From the IMG/VR virus record IMGVR_UViG_3300006071_000067, positions 1 to 28,922 of that record: a DNA stretch of 28,922 nucleotides. One strand, written 5' to 3'. The translations under genes and the position numbers were made by a program. The stretch's first letter is position 1; the number at the start of each line of letters is the position of its first letter. Under the pieces are notes generated by a model. That model saw only the letters and a program-made list of their open reading frames with translations, had not been told where the DNA came from and made no database searches. Shown here one piece after another: positions 24,624 to 28,922 of the stretch. The stretch comes from a virus.

Positions 24624-25140
24624 ACGCTCTGACTTCGAACGCTCTCCAAATGATTACTATCCAACGCCGCCAACGGCTCTTGTTCCGTTGTTGCCGCATC
24701 TGCATGATCGCACAAAGTTCGTTGAGCCTTGTGCCGGTGACGGACGCTTGATCGACTATCTTGAGATGTTCGATCACACCTGCACGTTTGCGTGCGACAA
24801 CGAACCTCGGCGCACGGATATTGTTCAGATGGATGCGTTTGATCTGTCCGAAAAAGATTGTGCGGGCGCAAATTACATTATCACAAACCCACCGTGGTCG
24901 CGTGAGATTCTGCATCCGCTCATTTTACGCTTCACATCACTGCGACCAACATGGTTGTTATTTGATGCGGACTGGCTCTACACCAAGCAAGCCAAGACGT
25001 ACATGGAGTACTGCGTGGCGGTGGTGGCAGTGGGTCGTGTCAAATGGATGGAAGGCTCCAAACATACCGGCAAAGACAATTGCGCTTGGTATTTGTTCAG
25101 CACAGGTAAACATGAAGAAACCAAATTTTATCCACGATAG
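24616..25140 (+). CDS. NPPW-motif DNA methyltransferase (N6-adenine type, short)
   Basis: 174 aa. Start chosen at ATG 24616 (AAGGA just upstream); an upstream reading would overlap the whole preceding gene. YYPTPPTALVPLLPHL precedes the SAM-binding motif FVEPCAGDGRLIDYLE (about 37-52). A later acidic strand is FACDNEP, and the catalytic motif ANYIITNPPWSREI lies near 95-108. The end GKDNCAWYLFS fits phage adenine methyltransferases. NPPW is typical of N6-adenine enzymes, though rRNA or other amino-methylases share NPPY/W. No separate target-recognition domain is present, so specificity cannot be predicted. Together with the GcrA-like gene it recalls the host GcrA-CcrM pair, but it is not a CcrM orthologue by length. 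Confidence 0.8.
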   Translation: MGKRSDFERSPNDYYPTPPTALVPLLPHLHDRTKFVEPCAGDGRLIDYLEMFDHTCTFACDNEPRRTDIVQMDAFDLSEKDCAGANYIITNPPWSREILHPLILRFTSLRPTWLLFDADWLYTKQAKTYMEYCVAVVAVGRVKWMEGSKHTGKDNCAWYLFSTGKHEETKFYPR

Positions 25141-25150
25141 GAGAACTACA

Positions 25151-25399
25151 ATGGGTGGTGATACGAAACGGCGCATCAGTGATCTTGAAATTGAATTGAC
25201 CGAAGAACGCAACAAAAACAAATTGTTGATGACATTGTTGTCTGACCGACCGACATTGCGCGATCAATTTGCGATGGCGGCTTTGACAGGCGTTATCACG
25301 CGCTCTGGAACATATTTTGGAATTGAAGAGTTTGATAAGTTCGCGGCGTGGTCCTATGAAATTGCGGATAAAATGATGGAGGCTCGTAAAGATGGATGA
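25151..25399 (+). CDS. Small phage protein with DQFAMAALTG motif
   Basis: 82 aa, AGGAGA ten bases before ATG 25151. The first 30 residues are a charged coil (RRISDLEIELTEERNKNKLL). Then comes RPTLRDQFAMAALTGVITRS and, at the C-terminus, FAAWSYEIADKMMEARKDG. The 'LRDxFAxxALxxxI ... AYEIADAMLxAR' pattern recurs in many small phage proteins of unknown function, usually among early genes. Its end overlaps the next tiny gene by 8 bases. No membrane segment or metal motif is seen. Confidence 0.72.
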   Translation: MGGDTKRRISDLEIELTEERNKNKLLMTLLSDRPTLRDQFAMAALTGVITRSGTYFGIEEFDKFAAWSYEIADKMMEARKDG

Positions 25400-25532
25400 A
25401 GCCTATTGGATTAACTATGTTTTGGAATGGGTGAGCGTCTTTCTTGGTTTAGGTATTGCCTCACCCCTTTTGATCTCGGCATATGTAATTTTGAAAAACG
25501 ATGGAAAGACCAATGTCAAACTCAAAGGATAA
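25392..25532 (+). CDS. 46-aa single-pass membrane protein
   Basis: ATG 25392 lies within the end of the previous gene. After a short polar start the hydrophobic segment WVSVFLGLGIASPLLISAYV spans about residues 13-32, followed by a basic tail (ILKNDGKTNVKLKG). Small single-span proteins like this are frequent in phage early regions and may target host membrane functions. No ribosome-binding site beyond GGAGG at 25379-25383 is evident. Confidence 0.55.
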   Translation: MDEAYWINYVLEWVSVFLGLGIASPLLISAYVILKNDGKTNVKLKG

Positions 25533-25707
25533 TGTCATCAACGTCAATTTCAAAGCGTCGTTGACGGAAAAATTGACGGACGAAATCTTGGAGTTGATTT
25601 TCAAGAACTCCAAAGACCTTACTTTTTACGAGGCCATTGGTGTTCTTGAAACGGTCAAGTTTGAACTGTTCGCTTTAACAAATGACGGAGGTGACATTGC
25701 ATCCTGA
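25513..25707 (+). CDS. Small acidic helical protein, unknown function
   Basis: 64 aa from ATG 25513 (GGAAAG shortly upstream); ATG 25501 would add four residues. The protein is helical: NVINVNFKASLTEKLTDEIL, ELIFKNSKDLTFYEAIGVLE, TVKFELFALTNDGG. It overlaps the membrane protein gene by 20 bases and the next tiny gene by 11. I recognise no family. Confidence 0.58.
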   Translation: MSNSKDNVINVNFKASLTEKLTDEILELIFKNSKDLTFYEAIGVLETVKFELFALTNDGGDIAS

Positions 25708-25795
25708 AGACAAAGACGTTTGGTTGAAACTAACAGCCGTTTACGTCTTGCTGTTCATTTTTTGTTACTACCTAACTACCTTGATGAAACCTTAA
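25697..25795 (+). CDS. 32-aa membrane peptide, TTG start
   Basis: GGAGGTGA at 25687-25694 is a near-perfect anti-16S match three bases before TTG 25697; GTG 25691 is an in-frame alternative but overlaps that site. The product is HPEDKDVW, then a single hydrophobic span LTAVYVLLFIFCYYLTTLM. Such short peptides are easily missed, but the strong ribosome-binding site and the tight packing support translation. Confidence 0.5.
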   Translation: MHPEDKDVWLKLTAVYVLLFIFCYYLTTLMKP

Positions 25796-25808
25796 ACGGA
25801 GAAACACT

Positions 25809-26048
25809 ATGACTATGGATCAAGTAATTGAATACGGATTAGCATGGGCACAAGCTACCCATTATTACGAACATTTAATACGTCCAACACCGGAAACGTC
25901 CGATATTTCCGCAGCTTTGGTCACAATGACACATCGGCGTTACAAGAACGCGCTTTTGGATTATTGGGGTGAACAGATTGAAATGGGTGAAGCCACCCGT
26001 CGCATGGAAGCTGAAATATCCGAACTGCTTAGAACCCAACATAGCTGA
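25809..26048 (+). CDS. Small helical protein, unknown function
   Basis: 79 aa, GGAGA upstream of ATG 25809 (an ATG two codons later is also possible). Helical composition with His/Tyr-rich first half (YGLAWAQATHYYEHLIRP), then THRRYKNALLDYWGEQIEMG and a charged C-terminal helix. No domain is recognised. Its TGA overlaps the start of the cytosine methyltransferase gene (TGATG), so it may be an accessory to it or simply be co-expressed. Confidence 0.6.
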   Translation: MTMDQVIEYGLAWAQATHYYEHLIRPTPETSDISAALVTMTHRRYKNALLDYWGEQIEMGEATRRMEAEISELLRTQHS

Positions 26049-26830
26049 TGTCGGTCTATTACAACGAGAACGATCCCTATGCTGCGCAGTGGCTCCGCAA
26101 CTTGATTGTTGCGGGCCACATCGCGCCAGGTTTTGTTGATGAACGGAGCATCACCGATGTCAGACCCGAAGACCTATGGGGGTTTGTTCAGTGCCACTTC
26201 TTCGCCGGAATTGGCGGATGGTCCTACGCCGCCCGTCTTGCCGGTTGGCCTGACGACCGGCCTTTGTGGACTGGCTCGTGCCCTTGCCAACCCTTCTCCA
26301 TCGCCGGACAACACAAGGGCATCGAGGACGAACGCCACCTCTGGCCGCACTTCTTCGATCTCATCCGCGCCATTCGACCCCCTGTCGTCATGGGAGAGCA
26401 GGTTGCGGGAAAGGCTGGCTATGGTTGGTTCGACGGAGTACAAACTGATCTGGAAAGCGAAGACTACGCCGCAAGGGCGGTCGATGTCCCAGCTTGCGCC
26501 GTCGATGCCCCACACATCAGGCAGCGTTTGTACTGGGTGGCCCACCCCAGCGACACGGGATCACAAGGGTGGGTATCAAGGAGGTCGTATCAGAAACGGC
26601 AAGATCAGCAACGACACGCTGGACGTTACGGTTCAACACACAGTGCATGGGCTGAACACGCTTGGCTCAGAGGGGCGGACGGAAAGTCGCGGCGCGCTCA
26701 ACCCAGCATTCAGTTGTTGGCTCATGGGGTTCCCGCCAGAGTGGGAAAGCTGCGCGCCTTTGGCAACGCCATCGTTGCACCGCTCGCGGCGGAAATCATA
26801 ACAGCATACATGGAATCCCAATGTCTTTGA
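26048..26830 (+). CDS. DNA cytosine-5 methyltransferase, compact
   Basis: 260 aa, shorter than typical C5 methyltransferases (usually 300-400). Motif I is CHFFAGIGGWSYAARLAGW (FAGIGG 52-57). Catalytic motif IV is TGSCPCQPFSIAGQ with Cys80. Motif VI reads GEQV (116-119) where most have ENV. Motif VIII is HIRQRLYWVA (158-160), and motif X RAFGNAIVAPLAAEIITAYM (237-255). The target-recognition region between about 168 and 222 is short and unusually Gln/Arg/Ser-rich. It is read in another frame as a different plausible protein (26157-26801). The enzyme probably protects phage DNA from host restriction. It overlaps the polymerase start by 10 bases. Confidence 0.85.
   Translation: MSVYYNENDPYAAQWLRNLIVAGHIAPGFVDERSITDVRPEDLWGFVQCHFFAGIGGWSYAARLAGWPDDRPLWTGSCPCQPFSIAGQHKGIEDERHLWPHFFDLIRAIRPPVVMGEQVAGKAGYGWFDGVQTDLESEDYAARAVDVPACAVDAPHIRQRLYWVAHPSDTGSQGWVSRRSYQKRQDQQRHAGRYGSTHSAWAEHAWLRGADGKSRRAQPSIQLLAHGVPARVGKLRAFGNAIVAPLAAEIITAYMESQCL
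26157..26801 (+). CDS. Overlapping gene inside the cytosine methyltransferase gene (+1 frame)
   Basis: 214 aa, encoded wholly within the methyltransferase gene. ATG 26157 has GGAG at 26145-26148, eight bases upstream, an independent ribosome-binding site. The product begins MSDPKTYGGLFSATSSPELA, continues SSWESRLRERLAMVGSTEYK, LIWKAKTTPQGRSMSQ, then GWPTPATRDHKGGYQGG, and ends GALNPAFSCWLMGFPPEW. I recognise this order (GLFSATSSP, SLESRL, LxWK, WPTPxxRD, LNPxxxxWLMGxPPEW) as a protein type often predicted in phages and bacteria beside or over C5 methyltransferase genes. LNPxxxxWLMG resembles a motif of the C-terminal region of phage Dcm proteins. A role in target recognition is my inference. 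No membrane or signal sequence is present. Confidence 0.6.
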   Translation: MSDPKTYGGLFSATSSPELADGPTPPVLPVGLTTGLCGLARALANPSPSPDNTRASRTNATSGRTSSISSAPFDPLSSWESRLRERLAMVGSTEYKLIWKAKTTPQGRSMSQLAPSMPHTSGSVCTGWPTPATRDHKGGYQGGRIRNGKISNDTLDVTVQHTVHGLNTLGSEGRTESRGALNPAFSCWLMGFPPEWESCAPLATPSLHRSRRKS

Positions 26831-28922
26831 TTTTTGACTTTGAAACACGCAGTCCCTGCAACCTGATTGATCGGGGGGTTTACATCTATGCTGAACATCC
26901 TGACACCGACGCACTTCTCGCCTCGTTCAAACTCAGTGTCAGCACTTTTGAACGTGATCTGAATGTTGCTGAACGCGCATGGAAAGCCGCTGGCGGCCCC
27001 ATCAATGAAATTTGCCGGTGGCGGCGACCAGACCCTTGCCCACCCTACTTGCGGGCTTACATCGAGGCTGGTGGCGAAATCTGTGCCCACAACGCCCAGT
27101 TCGAGCGGTTGATCTGGTGGAAAGTGATGGTGCCAAATTACAACTGGCCCAAGCCGAAGTTGGAGCAGTTCCGCTGCACCGCCGTCACCGCTGCCGCCAT
27201 GTCTCTGCCCCGCTCTCTTGACCGTCTCGGTGACGCGCTCGGTCTGAAGATCAGAAAAGACAAGAAAGGTTCCGAGCTTATCAAAATCCACTCCGTGCCG
27301 CGCGGCTTTGATCTGGAAGGTCGCCCTGTCTGGCACCCACTTTACAACGATCCTGAATCGCTTGACGCTTTCCATCAATATTGCGACGTGGATGTTCTGA
27401 CCGAAGAAGAAGCCCATCACCGGCTGATCCCGCTATCCGATGACGAGATGAAAGTTTATTGGCTGAACGAACGCATCAATGATCGGGGTTTGCGGATCGA
27501 CACCATCTCCGCTTATGCCGCCATTACCTTGGCTGAGAAGACCAAGGACAAGATCAACAAGGAATTGTTTGAACTGACTGATGGTGCGGTGCCTGCCTTT
27601 ACACTGACAGCGCGCATCAAGGAGTGGATTCACAAGCAAGGTGTGCCGGTGACGGTCTTGGACAAGGAAGCCGTCGAAGAGCTGTTGCATCTGACCCTGC
27701 CACCCAAAGTGCGCCGCGTTCTTGAACTGCGGATTGATGCGGGCAAATCATCGGTTGATAAGCTGGCAGCCATGTTGAAGGCTACCTGCCGTGACGGGAC
27801 GGTCAAGGGGGTGTTCCTGCATCACGGGGCCGGACAGACAGGCCGCTTCTCTGCTCGCCTCGTTCAGCTCCACAATATGCCACGCCCGCGCAAGGTGTTC
27901 GAAGACGCGCATCCGCGCATGGATGTTTTGTTCGAAGCGATCCGCACCGGCGACCCTGACTATGTGCAGGAACTTTACGGGAAAGAGTTGGGCCGCCCCT
28001 TGCATCTCTTGGCTGACGCGGTGCGCTCATTCATCTGGGCAAAGCCAAACCACACATTTATCGGCGGCGATTTTTCGTCCATCGAGGGCCGCATCGCCGC
28101 ATGGTTTGGGCGCGAAGAGTGGAAGATCAAAGCTTTTGAGGCACTCGACCGTGGCGAAGGTGCGGGTATTTATGAAACCACCGCCGCAGGCATTTATGAC
28201 ATACCCGTTCAGGGCGTGTCGAAACCGCAGCGTCAGGTTGGCAAGATCGCGGAGCTGGCACTGGGTTTCGGTGGCGGGGTCGGTGCTTTATCCCGCATGG
28301 CAAAAACATCCCGCCTCGACCTTTCGACTGTTTACCCCAACCTTTGGGAAGTGGCCGATGATGACCGGCGTTGGAAGGCAGTCGCCCGCTACGAAGAAAA
28401 CATCAAACGCCAAGACGCAACCGCCATCGAGCTGGGTCGTGACGCTTACATCGCCGGACATCTGATCGTGCAGGGCTGGCGGGAGAAGCACGCAGGGATC
28501 GCACAAGCCTGGCGCAGCCTCATCAATGCTGCAATGGAGGCCGTGCAAGCCCCTGGAATGGTCGTACCGGCACATGGTATCCCCCATGCCGCTTACCTCG
28601 TCAGACACGGCTTTTTGTGGCTGCGGCTACCATCGGGTCGGTGCCTTGCGTATGGCGCGCCGGAAATCCGCGAGGTCGAAGTTCCGTGGGCAGACAAGAC
28701 GCAGGAACCGTCCAAGCGGGAACGCCAGCCAGCCGTTACGGTCAAGGGTGTCGGGGCGAACAACGCATGGATGCGGTATCCGCTTAATCTCTCGATCACC
28801 TATAACAACCTTGTCCAAGGCACCGCCCGTGATCTCCTCGTCCATGCCATGCACAATGTGGAGGCGGCGGGGTATCCGGTTGTGCTGCACGCGCACGACG
28901 AATTAGTTGCCGAGGTGCATAA
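26821..28922 (+). CDS. Family A DNA polymerase with 3'-5' exonuclease, 3' end outside window
   Basis: About 700 codons are visible from ATG 26821 with no stop before the window edge. Exonuclease motifs: SLIFDFETRSP (Asp6, Glu8), ICAHNAQFERL (near 87-97), and HQYCDVDVLTEEE (Tyr187, Asp189, Asp191). Polymerase motif A is GDFSSIEGRIAAWFG (Asp417), motif B KIAELALGFGGG with its upstream Arg/Lys helix, and motif C LHAHDELVAEVH (His692-Asp693-Glu694). The three acidic exonuclease positions and both polymerase aspartates are intact, so the enzyme should be active. No 5'-nuclease domain precedes it. Its position closes the replication module with SNF2, DUF2800 and DUF2815. Only the last few residues are probably missing. 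Confidence 0.95.
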   Translation, partial: MSLIFDFETRSPCNLIDRGVYIYAEHPDTDALLASFKLSVSTFERDLNVAERAWKAAGGPINEICRWRRPDPCPPYLRAYIEAGGEICAHNAQFERLIWWKVMVPNYNWPKPKLEQFRCTAVTAAAMSLPRSLDRLGDALGLKIRKDKKGSELIKIHSVPRGFDLEGRPVWHPLYNDPESLDAFHQYCDVDVLTEEEAHHRLIPLSDDEMKVYWLNERINDRGLRIDTISAYAAITLAEKTKDKINKELFELTDGAVPAFTLTARIKEWIHKQGVPVTVLDKEAVEELLHLTLPPKVRRVLELRIDAGKSSVDKLAAMLKATCRDGTVKGVFLHHGAGQTGRFSARLVQLHNMPRPRKVFEDAHPRMDVLFEAIRTGDPDYVQELYGKELGRPLHLLADAVRSFIWAKPNHTFIGGDFSSIEGRIAAWFGREEWKIKAFEALDRGEGAGIYETTAAGIYDIPVQGVSKPQRQVGKIAELALGFGGGVGALSRMAKTSRLDLSTVYPNLWEVADDDRRWKAVARYEENIKRQDATAIELGRDAYIAGHLIVQGWREKHAGIAQAWRSLINAAMEAVQAPGMVVPAHGIPHAAYLVRHGFLWLRLPSGRCLAYGAPEIREVEVPWADKTQEPSKRERQPAVTVKGVGANNAWMRYPLNLSITYNNLVQGTARDLLVHAMHNVEAAGYPVVLHAHDELVAEVH

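Noticed and set aside
26722-27420. 232-codon open frame on the minus strand opposite the polymerase start
   Set aside because: Composition follows the complement of a GC-rich third-position gene, no ribosome-binding site was seen, and the polymerase frame has intact motifs.
27791-28465. 224-codon + strand frame inside the polymerase gene
   Set aside because: Arg/Ser-rich shadow frame without recognisable motifs, unlike the overlapping frame in the methyltransferase gene, which has recognisable motif order and a ribosome-binding site.

Overview
The window is about 29 kb of a tailed-phage genome, or a prophage stretch (no integrase is seen here). It is densely packed: nearly all genes are on the + strand, many with ATGA, TGATG or TAATG start/stop overlaps. 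Host-type markers point to an alphaproteobacterial host: a DUF2312/GapR-like gene, a GcrA-like gene, and a roughly threefold scarcity of GANTC, the CcrM methylation site. Large alanine-rich coiled-coil proteins before the tail genes suggest a podovirus-like particle with ejection proteins, but no capsid, portal or terminase gene is present to settle this.

Layout. Positions 1-6265 hold the end of the virion block: three probable internal/ejection proteins and a Cys-His peptidase. Positions 6246-15212 form a tail-fibre and receptor-binding block: a C1q-like fibre protein, a beta-repeat protein, a 776-aa collagen-like fibre and a 664-aa mosaic fibre. A small cupin and a methyltransferase-glycosyltransferase-TPR fusion sit among them. 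Positions 15230-17623 are the lysis region: small membrane/coiled-coil proteins, two tiny very basic proteins, a three-segment holin candidate and a GH108-type endolysin.

At 17.6-18.7 kb is a control region. The only convincing minus-strand gene (17616-17954) diverges from a Cro-like HTH gene (18050-18277). Two consensus-like promoters, one before the Cro-like gene and one before the SNF2 helicase, overlap copies of an 11-bp palindrome GACA-N3-TGTC. I found only four exact copies in the window.

The replication module follows: RusA resolvase, SNF2-like helicase, a two-repeat acidic protein, DUF2800 nuclease, DUF2815 ssDNA-binding protein and, at the right edge, a family A DNA polymerase cut by the window end. 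Between DUF2815 and the polymerase lies an accessory block: GapR-like, GcrA-like, an OmpR/PhoB-type winged helix without an obvious start codon, a DUF1937 protein, an NPPW adenine-type methyltransferase, several tiny proteins and a cytosine-5 methyltransferase. A second reading frame inside the last gene has its own ribosome-binding site and appears to be coding.

Most notable observations: (1) the GACA-N3-TGTC operator circuit with a probably leaderless Cro-like regulator; (2) a phage set of alphaproteobacterial cell-cycle-type regulators next to DNA methyltransferases; (3) apparent dual coding within the cytosine methyltransferase gene; (4) a GTTAAAA heptamer at the gcrA-like stop that could fuse it by -1 frameshift to the winged-helix domain.
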